NCBI GenBank assembly: GCA_002284615.2
Contig: MU069561.1
Span: forward strand, 188,145-219,848
Source: Dunaliella salina
Taxonomy: Eukaryota > Chlorophyta > Chlorophyceae > Chlamydomonadales > Dunaliellaceae
DNA length: 31,704 nt
Direction of reading: 5' to 3'
Under the pieces are notes generated by a model that made no database searches, was not told the origin of the DNA, and saw only the letters and a list, made by a program, of their open reading frames with translations. Numbering within the stretch: position 1 is the first letter of the stretch; the number at the start of each line of letters is the position of its first letter. Of the stretch, positions 1-11,566 are shown piece after piece. The position numbers and the translations under genes were made by a program.

Positions 1-23
1 TGTGTGTGTGTGTGTGTGTGTGT
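1..23. repeat. (TG)n microsatellite at window edge
   Basis: Uninterrupted TG dinucleotides run into the left edge, so the full length is unknown. The tract is followed by a CG-rich stretch and a CTG-rich pyrimidine run at 49-98. Confidence 0.95.
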
Positions 24-235
24 TGACCTCCTGTGCGCGCGCGACAGCTACCTTGCTGCTGCTGCTGCTCCTCTTGCTGCTGCTGCTGTTGCTCTTGCAG
101 GGGCACTGAAGGAGATGGTAGGTGGTGCCTTTCCCCAAGAAAGGAGCCTCTGGTTTGAGGGAGGCCCTTTCTGTTTGCCTTCCTTTTCCTTTCCGATGGT
201 AGACCTTTTGTACTTCAAATGAAAAATGTGAAAAA
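24..235 (+). other. CTG-rich tract with a possible splice acceptor; no firm gene
   Basis: A CTG/CTC-rich run (about 52-98) ends in TTGCAG, which could be a 3' splice site. The frame GALKEMVGGAFPQERSLWFE follows and stays open to a stop near 222. A GTAGGT donor-like string occurs within 20 bases of the acceptor. The arrangement of a dinucleotide tract, pyrimidines, CAG and an open frame resembles the better supported exons at 26921 and 27841. The peptide is not recognisable, so this is only a candidate exon. Confidence 0.2.
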
Positions 236-269
236 GTGGCAACAAGAGGTGGTCCCCAGAATTGTTCGC

Positions 270-369
270 GTCGCCTTGTGGCGACGAAGGGTGCTCTTGG
301 GATGCCCTCCTGGGCACCCCTGGTCGCCACCATTTGCGACACAATCTCCTTAAAACGCGACGCGTCGCC
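270..369. repeat. GTCGCC/GGCGAC palindrome cluster
   Basis: GTCGCC-TTGT-GGCGAC forms a perfect 6-bp hairpin at 270-285. GTCGCC recurs at 323-328, GCGAC at 336-340, and a perfect 12-bp palindrome GCGACGCGTCGC lies at 357-368. Such clustered short motifs in both orientations are typical of subterminal regions of non-autonomous DNA transposons. No complete element with terminal repeats could be delimited. Confidence 0.5.
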
Positions 370-414
370 CCTAATCGAAGCACTGCAGTTCACACCCCCT
401 TTTTTCAGCAATTT

Positions 415-790
415 AATTTCTCCATTGCGCATCAGTACGCACCCTGCTCAAAGTTTTTTTTTGCATAACGCACGCCTCATTACGCACCTTTCCTTCCTGG
501 AAAGCCTGCCCAATTATTATCAGCATTACCTATGCTGAAATACGCACCCTCAAGGAAAGCCTGCACGAAATTTCAACCATTACTCCCCCCCATTACGCAC
601 ACAACACTCCCCCGCCCCCCCCGGCCCCCCAGCCCCCCAGCCTTTTGGGGGGAGGGGCCATTTCAGCCAATTATTTTTCCCATTCTGCACCAGTTTGCAT
701 CCTACTTCGACAGAATAATTTTCCCATTCCGCACCAGTCCACACCCCCCTGAAAAACCCCTTACGCATTACGCAGCCTTTGAAAGAAGAT
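415..790. repeat. Degenerate ATTACGCACC repeats
   Basis: Variants of (C)ATTACGCAC(C) recur about ten times here: CATTGCGCATCAGTACGCACC, TAACGCACGCC, ATTACGCACC, ATACGCACCC, CATTCTGCACCAG, CATTCCGCACCAG and TTACGCATTACGCA. AATTTCTCC/AATTTTCCC spacers accompany several of them. This looks like an eroded minisatellite or the inside of an old transposon. The 600-660 part is C/G homopolymer-rich. No coding sequence is supported. Confidence 0.5.
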
Positions 791-899
791 ATATAATGCA
801 TAATGGTCACATAGCGGTATGGTACAGAAACACGCCAACAGCCTAGCCGGCCCCCAAAATGCCTTCCAAACTCCACTTTGCAGAAACACATCATACAGT

Positions 900-3800
900 C
901 ACTATCCTAGAAGTTTGGATTGGCTTGCAGGATCTTTGCCTTCACCACCCCTGCTGTAGAATTAGTACAGAACAATTCTGAAAAAGGGTCAAAAAACTAG
1001 ACCCCTCTAACGCATCCGCCCTTCCTAAACCTCTGATTAAATTTGTAAACACAATCTCTGAGCTCAGAAATCCAATGGATTCTTCAGAACATATTAAGAA
1101 CATGTAGTTAAAAGGCACCCTTAGGTGCGTAACCTCCCAATCAAGTCCACACCTCGCTTCCCTGGCCCCCTTGGGCGCCCTGGAACTTCGATTACAATCA
1201 CAAACCCCCCTCCGCCCTGGAACTTTGGTTACACTCATAAACAAAAATCTAAGGCAGCCCAGAGCCAGCCTGATATCTGCCCTGAGACCTGGTGTTCTTG
1301 GCCAGCAAGATTTTACAAGGAACGTTAAGTTTTGGTAGCCTGGGCTGCAGTGAACAAAGTCTGGGAGCAAAGGCTTTTGGCATTGACCTCTCCAGCCACC
1401 ACAGGCCCCTGATTCAGCTTCAGTTGACTCTAAATCCATCAGGCTTCTTTTGTGGATACCCTACCCCGGTCCAGGGGCGCTTGCAGCTGAGGGCCGCTTA
1501 AATCAAATTGCGCTTCGTTCAACACAGGAGGCGTCAGAGCGCATAACTTTTGGACGTTAAAGGTCAATTAAAAACCTTTTTCCTTATAGTGATTCCAAAG
1601 TAGAAAGCTCTCGATTGGTGTATTCCTGGGTCAGTTGGAGAAGGCAGGGATTTACAGGGAGTGGAGGCAAACATTCTTCAAACAATTCAAGTTCCCATGG
1701 TAGTGACAATATATGGTGTTTTGTTTCATGGTGATATCAGGATTGCAGTTTGTTAACTGTTAGGCCAGGAATGGGCACCTGGAAGGGCAGCAATGCAAGG
1801 GCATCTGCTGCTCAGTTTCTCCCACAAGACTTTGCTACAGCTCGATTTTTCATTCTGCAGAGTATGAAGTAGAAGTTTGTATGTTTCCATTTTGTATGGA
1901 TAAGGGCACCGGAAGGAGGGTTTGGGGATAAAAGGTGGATCAAGGGGGTTTCACCCCAAAAAAATGGTTTGACATCCACACCATTAATTTTTTTGCCCTC
2001 CTGGCCAAGTGAAAGCGTTCACATCGTGAGTTGAGAGGTGAGCGCACAGAAGTTTGCACACGCAAGGACCTGCGCCCTTGCCCTGATGTTTGGTGTGAGA
2101 GCTTTTGATGTATGGCCTGCTGCTGATTGTTAGAGGGAAGCAAAAAAGCAATGAATGGCAGCACAGATTGCACAGCAAGCACCTTTCCATGCATGCATGC
2201 ATGCATGCATACACAAAGCGTGTTCTGCAGCTGAAAGGTCCTGAAGTTGCTGCAGATATTGCACATAACCATCATCACTGTCACCTCTGTGTCAAGAACT
2301 GGCTTTGCTAATTCTCCAGTATTGCTTGCGACACTTTCCTCACTTGTCTGTCCTTAAATCAGGTCAATTGTGTAGGTTTGGCATCTTTCCCCATGTAGGC
2401 TATCCAAAACTTGGTATGAAGAACCTTCAACTGAACATACCTGGGCAAGCCTGTGCTAAGATTGTGTTGAGGGATGCCCTGGGGCCAGGGAACAGATAAA
2501 CGTCCATAATTAGTGTTCTAATCATCAAAAATCTGTCCCTGGCATGCCTGACCATCAGCAATTTTAGTGCTCTTTTGTGGGAGCATTTTTGGAGAGCCTC
2601 TGGGAAGGGGGCGATAATCCCCTGAATTGCCCATTTTTGAGGAGGCATATCAAGTTTGAAACACAGTGCGACCACTGTCTGTGACAAGATTTGGCTTGCT
2701 ATGGACCTGAATTGTTCAATTTCATGTTTAGGTGCAAATTTTAATCTTTGGTCAGGCGCCACAACCTATGCCAAATTTGGATGATATACTGCCAGACACT
2801 TTCAAACCCACTTCTGAGTAGGGGGGGTTGCTTCGTTGGGTCAGTGGTCTTGTATGGCATGTTGGTGGCATCTGGATGAGGCCCAGGTGGAGCTCTGTGC
2901 ATCAAAAACATGCATTTCTCTCATTTGGGCACACCAGTGCATGTTTTGAGGCAACAAATGTTTCTCTCATATTTTAGTAATTAAGGAGCATCAGTTGTGC
3001 CCCATACCTGCGTTTCTCGGTCACCCCTTGTAATTGCCATTTTTTGAGGGACCCTGTTCAGGCCCAAACTGCAGCAGCGAGTGTTTGGGCAGCCTGATGG
3101 TAATATTACAAGTGATTTTGGGTTGTCGGGAGCACCCCTGATGCTCGTCGGATTTTCATCGCACGGACAAGCACGCATAACCTGGGAGGCCTGGCCAGGC
3201 CCCGATAGGCCACCTCCGCACCCGCTGTTTATCCTGGCCGATGCCTGGGATTGTCATCATCAACACTGACGCCGCGGGCTGCCATGATGGGCGCCAGGGA
3301 GGAGCTGCTGGGCTCCGCAAAGTCGTTGGAGCTAAAAACTGCCAAATTTTTGCTTGTGAGCACACATGCGAGGGAGGCAATGTACTTTTGATGATATGTT
3401 TTTTGGTTTTTTGGACTTGTCTGCAGGTTGTGGCTTGATAATCTTATCTTGATTAATCCTAAGGAAAAGATTGCAGCCTCGCATCTGTTGCTGTCAGCTG
3501 AAATTTGAACGAAACAAGGATTTGAAATCCGGACCCCGTCCCAACACTCCGCTGTAGCATCAACATTTCATTAAGTATTAATAGAGAGCCTTTCCCTGTC
3601 GTCATCACTCCTCTCGACTGGCTTTGGAGCACCACCAGGAGAGGCCCCTGCCAGCTCGCATCAGGCGGCCACCAGTGCACTCAGGGACCATCCTGAGGTC
3701 CACCTGCAAGCTTGGGGGTGCATCTGGAGGGTTAGGGCACACAGGGGGTGAATTTTGCTGGCTGAGCGTGCAAACATGCAGGCCTAGCGCGTAGCAGGAT

Positions 3801-4600
3801 TCACCAAATGGGACCAGCTCAGCGCTGGAAAATTGCTTTTTTTACTAGCTTTCAGGTGATGTGCTCAGAATTGGCAGAGGTGGCCTGGCTGGCAAAAGGC
3901 AGGATAGCACACAGGGTTGTGGCGCCTGATCTTTGGCATGTGAGTATTTGCTCAGGCAGGCTGACCAGAGCCTTGTGCGTTCCTGTCAAACGCTATGCTG
4001 TTACTCATGGGACCATGAGCCACTCCCTGGGCCCCCAGTTTTTGATCAAAATTCGCACCTGGACCCGCAAATTTTTTTAATCAAAATTCACACCTAAATA
4101 TTTAGCCTAGAATGCCTCAAAAGGTTCACGTGCCTCGTCTCTACAATTTCAATGTAGATCATGATACTGCTCTGGAGCCTTGCACTGCATGATTTCCGGG
4201 GCAAAAGCCCCTCTTTTTGGCATAGCATCGCTGAGCTGACCCTGCTAGTGCAGATACTACAGTATACATTGAGGTTACCTAAACTTTGATGTTGAACAGC
4301 TGTGTTGGGTGTGAAAGACCCAAGGGAGCTGTTGGACTGTTTTGGGTGATCTGAGGTCGTCCAACATCCGTCACTTTTTTGTTGTACATAAAATCAACAC
4401 ATGATAGTATGCCGGCTAGGGAATGCGTTTTTCTTGAATGCATGCGGCCTCTGGCCTGCATAGACTTCTTCTTTTAGCATTGTATACCATAGCTCCACGA
4501 CCAGTTCGAAAGGTCCCCCAAAAATAATTAATTGAAATTTCAAAATACCTCCAAATGGGCCCTCCACATTCATTATTAGGGTGCGGCAAATCATACTACT
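900..4600. other. Long stretch without a supported gene
   Basis: Open frames up to 165 codons occur (for example 942-1439 minus and 2427-2762 minus), but none shows a recognisable domain. Visible structure is limited. A CGCCCTGGAACTT motif is repeated at about 1169 and 1213. A (CATG)n tract lies at 2188-2210. Two diverged relatives of a segment containing TTGCC(C)ATTTTTGAGG lie at about 2625-2690 and 3035-3085. The minus-strand translations of that pair share PQK-x-AI, so an old repeated coding fragment is possible but unproven. Confidence 0.5.
2188..2210. repeat. (CATG)n tetranucleotide repeat
   Basis: CATGCATG... runs for 23 bases. It is self-complementary. Confidence 0.9.
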
Positions 4601-4611
4601 TTTTCAAAGTC

Positions 4612-4752
4612 AGTTTTTACAGTAATATTACAGTAACATTACATTACAGAAAAAAGTAGATAATATTACATTACTCCCCTGTAAAATCGTTATTACACCG
4701 AGGGTCAAGTAATATTACTGTAATATTACTGTAATGGCAATATTACATTGGC
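4612..4752. repeat. Palindromic TAATATTAC cluster
   Basis: TAATATTAC occurs at 4623-4631, 4661-4669, 4710-4718 and 4721-4729, with a CAATATTAC variant at 4738-4746 and several ATTACA/TGTAAT half-motifs between them. The core GTAATATTAC is a perfect palindrome, so the left half (GTAATATTACAGTAA) and right half (AGTAATATTACTGTAA) can pair with each other. This resembles the subterminal motif clusters of small DNA transposons. Clear outer terminal repeats or target duplications were not found. Confidence 0.6.
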
Positions 4753-4833
4753 ATGCCGGACCTCGATTATTATTTTAGTTTAAATGGGGTTTGATTGGCT
4801 GATGGCAGCAATTTGAATACACAATTCGAATTC

Positions 4834-4834
<1 letters not shown>

Positions 4835-4883
<49 letters not shown>
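4835..4883. repeat. (TGC)16 trinucleotide repeat
   Basis: About sixteen perfect TGC units, read as CAG on the minus strand. They are followed by a TATATATGTATATGTATATA stretch at 4894-4914. The minus-strand frame would give polyglutamine, but no flanking domain supports translation. Confidence 0.95.
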
Positions 4884-4884
<1 letters not shown>

Positions 4885-5131
4885 ACCCAGCATTATATAT
4901 ATGTATATGTATATAAACGCACATAAACCCAGTGATGGAAGTTGTCCGCTCCCTTGCTGGCTTTCATTGTGCTGGCTTTGAGGATACAAAAGATGCTCTG
5001 CAAGCTAGGATGTTATTGGGCTTGAGCATGAATAAGCTCTTGTGAAATACGTTCTGTCTTTCCAGTCATCAATTTTGTTTTTTGCTATCTTTTGCGCAGT
5101 GTGCTGAACGGAGTGTTCCCTGTGTCTGCAG

Positions 5132-7439
5132 GTGATTTTCAAGCTGCAGAAGCAAAGCATCAGGAAGCAATAGCAGGGCTCCGATCAACAGGCAACCACC
5201 CTACCACATTCCGAGCCCTTGAATCTTATGCCAGGTTTTTGATGCGAAAAGGTAAGAATCAGAGCAAAAACATGGATTTACAAAGGATCTGGACTCCATC
5301 AACTTGTGTCCTGCAATTTTCCTCTAAGACTTTCGGCAGTGGAAATGATGCTGTGTTGCAAAACAGTAAGATGTGTTTGTTCTTGCCGCAAACCATGCGC
5401 ATGCCCTGAACATCATGACGATCCTGCTCTCTCTGTGCAAGCACGGCTTTACTTGGGCTGACTTGAGGGTTTTCATTGAGCACTGCCACAGACCATTGCT
5501 GGGGTTGACGACCAGGTTAAAGGCTTGTAGCTTTCAATTGCTGCAAGTGTGTACTCATCATTCTTGCCCTCGTTGGAACATAAGTTTCACTGCATGAGGG
5601 AGAGAAAGGAACAATAAAAGATTACGCAAGCCAGATCCGGCTGCGTGCATTAAGGGAAGGTCCCTCAATTAGCAGACTAACAGGGCATGACCACTAAGGC
5701 TCGATAGGACTAGGATAATGAGCTGGAAGCTGACAGTAGAATATTTGTGTGCATGTTCTCATTCAAAAGGATTTGATGTAACAGAGAATTGCTTGCTTTA
5801 TAATCTTGCCACTCCCCATTTGCAATTCACACTCAGGACGGTATGCTGAAGCAGAGAAGCTGTACCAAGAAGCTTTCGAAGGACGTCAAAGCATCCTGGG
5901 AAGGAGAAACATAAGCACGCTATACTCGCTGAGAGACAAAGCAGAGTGCCTGATGAAGCAAGGTACGTTTCTCACGTGCACAAGTGTCACTCAGCATATA
6001 TCTGTGCTGCCTAGTCACGTGCATGCCTTCCTTGCTTGCAAGGAATCTGCAAGTCCTCTTGCCAAAAAGCATCCTGCCCTTGAGTTCTACCTTCCTTAAG
6101 CCTAGTCCAGCCCTGGAGCTCCTTGCTCATTTTTGGCCTTACTTCGCATTTGCCTGAAGGGCACAACTTTGACATTGCTGAAACTCATAAGCATTTGCGT
6201 CTGGAAGCCCTTCAATACATGGGCACCAACCAACTGCAGAGAAAACTCAGTACAAATGTTTGCTTCGATACGTGCAGGCAATCTGGGTTTGGCAGAGCAA
6301 ACGTATCGTGATGTCATGCAGCAACTCTTGGATGTGTTTGGACCCTCACACAAAGCCACCATTGCAGTGACTGAAGACCTGGCAGCATGCCTAGAGAAAA
6401 TGGGTAAGTTAGGACGTAAGTGCACTGTTTGAAGTAGAACGCACAGTAGAACACACAAAGACACTGAAATGCATCGCTCCAATGCACCTAAAGATCGATT
6501 TGTTGTACATATGCCATAGGCCTGCAACAGTACATAAAAAGTTCCCCTTCCATGATTCTTGCCTTAAACCTGCACTCCACTCAATGTTTGTTTGCTTCTT
6601 TCTTGGTGGGACGGTGTCGAGCAGCAATCGTCCCTTGTTTGCCTCTAGATTTTATGAGTATTGAAATGCAATTGCTGTGCTCATGCTGTATGCAGCATTG
6701 CAGCTGCAGCAGAGTAGCAACACGGTGCAACACTGCCCATGCGTGAAAATGTGCATGATGGACATCCTTGACTCTTCATAAGCTGCTGTTGAAAAGCGCG
6801 CAATCAGCAGCAGCAGCAGCAGCAGCTTGAAGTGATAGGCCATTATTGCTACTGCCAGCCCTGCTCACTAAGATTGGGTTTAATGTTCTTCCCATTATCA
6901 GCTGTCGATGCTTTTTAAAATCTTCAATTCAATTCCTTAAAAGAGATAGAAGTTTCCCACGTTTGCGGAAGCCCCAACATTCTTAAAGAAATTTTTAGAT
7001 TTCTGGGTCGCTGCATAATCTCGCAACCTGTTCCCAGCTTATCATTTCGTGGCTTAACATTAATCAATGTCCAATACAATGCAACTGGAAGCTTAATTTA
7101 CTGCCTCAAATGTGGGTTTGTATTATGTTTTTCTGGGACACTTTTTGTACATTTTCACGGTTGCCTCCTACAGTGCTCCGAACCAAAATGTTGCCGTTTA
7201 GGCACTGTCTGGCATTGGCTCTTTTAAGGTTCGTGATATTTATCATGAGTGCAAAGTGTTGTTTAGCGTCTGTTGATTACATGAAGCAGATGCATTCCTC
7301 TAAGCCAAGTGCCTTGTTTTTTTGCGCATCAGGCAAGGAGGCGGAAGCTGAGGCGCTGAGAGGGCCGAAGAGTGGAGAAATAGAAAAGCTGAAAGGGATT
7401 TTAAGAGAGTTTGAGCAATTTATGACAACGTTGGAATAG
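5132..7439 (+). CDS. TPR-repeat (kinesin-light-chain-type) protein, 3' part, four exons
   Basis: Four exons join at GT...AG introns: 5132-5251, 5837-5962, 6278-6403 and 7333-7439, ending in TAG. All introns (585, 315 and 929 bp) interrupt a glycine codon after its first base, so the frame is continuous. Exons 1-3 encode 40, 42 and 42 residues, each one tetratricopeptide unit of the kinesin-light-chain/TPR_12 type: DFQAAEAKHQEAI, RYAEAEKLYQEAF and NLGLAEQTYRDVM as helix A, then ALESYARFL, LRDKAECLM and TEDLAACLE as helix B, each closing with a Gly-ending turn. The last exon has a partial repeat (KEAEAEALR) and a charged helix ending FEQFMTTLE. TPR arrays bind peptides and scaffold complexes; this protein's partner is unknown. 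The first exon starts mid-gene and earlier exons were not found between 4.0 and 5.1 kb, so the 5' end is missing or too diverged. The exon calls are strong, the family call is good, and the specific function is unknown. Confidence 0.85.
6805..6826. repeat. (CAG)7 in third TPR intron
   Basis: Seven CAG units lie in the 929-bp last intron of the TPR gene. A small (GCAGCA)-rich area at 6690-6720 precedes them. Confidence 0.9.
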
Positions 7440-9300
7440 AAGGAGAACTACAAGGTAAAGCTCTCCATTCCTGGCTGAATTTTTCCTGCCTTGCCTTGTC
7501 TACACAGCCCACTTGCACGCGCACTTGCGGCGAAAAGTGCGTAAATAAATATCTGGACCTTCGCACCTAGACCAGGGAGCCCACCTGTCCACGTCACTTT
7601 TTGTTGCAACTGGTATCTGCTCGCCCTCCATTGCCTCCCATTCCGCATCCCGCACTAGAAGCATGCCCCTCAGATCGTATTCCTTCACCCTATGCTTGCC
7701 TAGACTTTCGGCAATAACTGCTGGTCTTCAGATGTCCACCTGCACTGTGTGCCATGTCAACCAACATTTTTCTGTGCAAACTACACACATACACATGCAA
7801 CCACACATCCAACAAACTAGAGCAAATAAACCCTTACTGCACTCATCGCTTCCTTTCCATCCGACAGGCCTCCATGAGTGGCAGCAACGACACCAAGAGG
7901 AGCAGACCCACCGAATCTCCGCGTAAGAACGCATCTTGATGCAGCCTCTTCACACTGCACGTTTAATCGAATGCATAATATTTTTTTGGTGCTTTTCCAA
8001 ATGTACCACTACATGCTTGCCTCTTGTTGCTCATATCTCTATGAAGTGTTGCATTCCAAGGCTGGCTCCAAATTTTAGTATGCATACATCGTATCTTGAA
8101 GATTTCACAAATGCAATGAAGTCCTCTTGCAGGCAGGACCTCGTGCATGCATGACGTAGTATCCTTGACTGTTGAGAGCAACACCGCTCCTGATTTTAAA
8201 AATGCTCAGATTATACACTGGCTTTGGCTCATTGAAATGATACAAAGAGAGGGAGTCATCTTTCCAATAAGGATGTCAATAAATCAGTTGATGCTTCTTT
8301 TGTCTGACTATGCTATTTTTGGATACCTCCTGGCTAAGGTCGGCCACTGTATAAGAGGGGGGCCCATGTCGAGGTACTGGACACCTTTCTTTGAGGCCAA
8401 GGGGTGGGTCTTTAGTTTGTTGGATAAAGCTCCTTGACAGCAGTGTCCTGGATGTCCTCTGAAGTAGGCCAATTTGCTGGAACATATTTTTGTGCTTCCT
8501 CTTGGTCTGAACTGGTGGGGCTCACGCTTAGTTTCTCTTTACTTCATTTACGGGGTGTGTGAATATTTGTGAATTCTCTGCAAGGTTGAGCCGTCATGCC
8601 TGCTTTCAGAGGATCTGCTCTTTCTGGGGTTTTGGTGTTTACTTGCCTGGATTTGAGTACTGGCTCTTTATGGCTCCGAAAAGGAAATGAAAAACTGTGC
8701 AGTGAAAACGTTCCCCACATCAATTAAGGAAAAACGGACACCTTGGAACTAAGCATGGTGCATCCCTTCCACCGAAAGATGAAAAAGGAAAAAGAAGTCA
8801 ATGACCAGCTTGTTTGGAAGGCTGGGGCGAGAGAAGTATGCTCCAGGATGAATCATGCCATGTCTTTTTCGAGAAAAAAATCAATCCAAGCTGCTTTTCA
8901 TGTGTGTAGCCTTTGATCACTGAATCAAATTATGAAGACACTTGATCTGCATCCAAAATATAATGCAGCAAAATCACCTTGATCACCTGGATTGTTTCTG
9001 ATGGCAATGTGTACCTCGAGTTATTTTTGAAACTGTGCGACTGTCTCCATGACATTTGAGCATAGTTCTAAAAAACTGCGGACGTTCTTGTAATTAGATA
9101 GTATTATTCCTGACTACCAGAAGTGTAATCCACAGAGTTGGCACAAAGCCCCCTTACCTGTCCGACCGTTGGGCCAAATTCCCAATTCATCAGGAAGGTT
9201 AAGTCGTCCTTGAATCTGCTGAGTCGGTTGGAAGTCTGTTGAGTGTGAAATACACTGCCCTCACATGAAGCCATACATCGGAAAGTCGTGTTTCTCTGAA
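7440..9300. other. 3' flank of the TPR gene; no supported gene
   Basis: The segment begins with the presumed 3' untranslated region of the TPR gene. The longest plus-strand frame (8147-8437, 96 codons) has no recognisable domain. 8490-9400 has almost no open frame on either strand. A splice-acceptor-like CCGACAG at about 7866 is followed by a short open stretch, but nothing joins it convincingly to the gene. Confidence 0.45.
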
Positions 9301-9309
9301 CCCCCCTTT

Positions 9310-10560
9310 TGATCTGATTCAGACCCTCTCATCTCTAACTAGATACCTCTGGTTCAGACCTTCTTCAGAACCCCCCGTTCAAAGGAGGAGTAAAAGAGTA
9401 CTGCAGGGTTCGAACTTGGAGTCTATCATATTAAATGCCACCGCCCAACCATGGGAAGTGTGCGTCCACATAATTAACATGTCCACATATATATTCTTTA
9501 TCTTGCGCAATGAGCTCATTCATAGGCTGTGCATGTGCAGGATAAGCCTCACTGACTGCAAAAGGCCTTGCAATATGTTTCCTCACCATCAACAGTGGCA
9601 GGTGAAAAAACACACCACATTTTGCATCACAGACTTAGCATTCTCTGAATCAGAGCCACTTCAGAAGGTTGTCCTGAAGCAGATGGGGGTCCTTCATCCG
9701 AACTTTACATGAGAACCTAGATAATTGGCCTGATTTTGAGAAAATAGACTCTGATTCACATGCAGTTCAGACACTGTGTGAGAAGGCAGTTGAGGCAAAG
9801 TTTGAATCAGACAAACTTTGTTGAACATTACCCTGTTTCAGACCCTCTTCAAAGCCCTTTTCATCAGATTCCAACCAAGACAGGTGTCTGATTCAGACAA
9901 ATGCCAGACCCCCAATCAGACCCCTTTTTCTATGATTCAGACCCTCTGATCCTTCGCCATCCCTGACTGTTCAGTCACTGAATGTCTCTGATTCAGACCC
10001 TCTTCAGAGCCCTTTTCGTCTGATTCCAACCGAGGCAGGTGTCTGATTCAGACAAATAGCCAGACCCCCAATCAGACCCCTTTTTCCTCTTGTTCAGACC
10101 CTTTGATCCTTAGCCATCCCTGACTGTTCAGTCACTGAATGTCTCTGATTTAGACCCTCTTAAAAGCCTTTTGGGTCTGCTCAGCTCTCATCCAGACCCC
10201 CTCCAGAGCTTTTTCCTTCTTCTTTCATGCTAAAGCAGGTGTCCAATTCAGGCTTACTCTGATTGAGAACGCCTCCAGAGGGTCCATCACGAGGCAGATG
10301 GGAACTTTGATGAATTGGTCTGACACCCAGAAGTTGAACACTGATTGAGAGGCAGTTCAGACATTGTGTGAACAGGCAGATGGGGCCAAGTTAATGTTAG
10401 TCTGAACCAGACCAGCTTTATTCTGATTCAGACCATCATCAGAGGCTCTTAGTGATGCTATATAACGGCAGCCTTTGACTCAGACCCCCTTGCTTCTGAT
10501 TCAGAGGCCATTCAGAGGCACCCTTTGAATCAGACCCTCTTCAGACCAATCATGATCAGA
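9310..10560. repeat. Degenerate TGATTCAGACC repeat array
   Basis: CTGATTCAGACC and variants (GTTCAGACC, GATTTAGACC, AATCAGACC) recur more than twenty times, often followed by CTCTTCAGAGCC. A higher-order unit is visible: 9837-9991 and 9992-10146 are 155-bp direct copies differing at scattered sites, and a third, more diverged start is at 10149. The array contains no convincing open frame. Confidence 0.8.
9837..10146. repeat. 155-bp tandem duplication
   Basis: Both copies run from TTCAGACCCTCTTCA through CAGGTGTCTGATTCAGACAA to CACTGAATGTCTCTGAT. The differences are mainly substitutions and one or two single-base indels. Confidence 0.85.
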
Positions 10561-10824
10561 CCTGGAATCAGAGAAACCAAAACTTTCCGACGTAAGATTC
10601 TGCAAGAAATCCTTGCTGTGTACTTTTTATGTGTCTGCCGAGCTTCACGACAACTGGTGGAGGGTGGTTTGGGGTGGCTGAGGATGTGATGAAGGCTGGG
10701 ATTCCTGCCCGTGAAACATTGCGACCAGACATGCTGCAACAAAAACATTAAAACTCATTCCCATCATGTCATGGTGCTTGTCAGATAGCAGATATCCAGC
10801 AGAGGAATTCCTCCAAGTTGCACA

Positions 10825-10900
10825 GTACGGGGATACGGGTACGGATACGGGTACGGGTACGGGAACGGGTATGGGCGGCTTGGTACGGGGGATACGGGTG
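10825..10900. repeat. TACGGG/GGATAC short tandem repeats
   Basis: GTACGGGGATACGGGTACGGATACGG and similar 6-bp-phase units recur across 76 bp. A related GTACGGATGGCACGGATCGG patch lies near 18565. Motifs of this sort occur in subterminal regions of hAT-like elements, but no terminal inverted repeats were identified here. Confidence 0.75.
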
Positions 10901-11009
10901 TCATATAAAGCGTTCCTGAGGCTTGTCCAAGGCCTTCACCCTTTCCAATACACTCAACACACATGTGAGAGCTTGACAGGATGAGAGGCAAACATATTTT
11001 GCCCAATTC

Positions 11010-11188
<179 letters not shown>

Positions 11189-11324
11189 ATGAATAAACTC
11201 AGCAAATGATGAAATCATTGCATAAAAATGTTAATTTGCACGGACCCCATGGAGGCTGGGGCGCTGCAGCGTTGCATCAATCAGTTGCTCCCGTGGGCCG
11301 CTGCTTTCTTTCCATGCTCCTCCA

Positions 11325-11420
11325 CTATTATATTTTTTTAATTAATTATTAATTAATTAACTAATTATTAATTAATTCCTTAATTCCTTCCTTAATTATT
11401 AATTAATTAATTCCTTAATT
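11325..11420. repeat. TTAATTAATTA low-complexity tract
   Basis: TTAATTAATTATTAATTAATT-type sequence with TTCCTTAATTCC interruptions. It ends exactly where the first GC-rich hairpin head begins. A short TTCCTTAATT string also precedes the head at 12127. Confidence 0.85.
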
Positions 11421-11490
11421 CCAAGCCGCGGGGTGCCCGAGGCCCGTGGGCCGAGGGCCGCCCCAGCGGTGGACCCCCACTGCCGCTGCG
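11421..11490 (+). repeat. GC-rich double-hairpin head, copy 1
   Basis: Starts CCAAGCCGCGGG. Hairpin I has inner stem GGCCC-GT-GGGCC flanked by tandem G/A mismatches and an outer GCCC/GGGC stem. Hairpin II is CAGCGGT/GCCGCTG around loop GGACCCCCACT, with one G-T pair. Copy 2 follows directly at a 76-bp period. Confidence 0.9.
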
Positions 11491-11496
11491 TTATTT

Positions 11497-11566
11497 CCAA
11501 GCCGCGGGGTGCCCGAGGCTCGTGGGCCGAGGGCCGCCCCAGCGGCGGACCCCCACTGCCGCTGCG
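11497..11566 (+). repeat. GC-rich double-hairpin head, copy 2
   Basis: Hairpin II is perfect here (CAGCGGC/GCCGCTG). The head continues into an AT-rich body through CGGTCTGTTCCGGGATCC. It is a tandem partner of copy 1. Confidence 0.9.

Noticed and set aside
942..1439. 165-codon minus-strand frame
   Set aside because: No recognisable domain, no splice or homology support, and cysteine-rich patches of the kind seen in chance frames.
9405..9430. tRNA-like GGGTTCGAACTTGG
   Set aside because: No acceptor stem, D-arm or anticodon arm can be drawn upstream. A B-box-like string alone is not enough.
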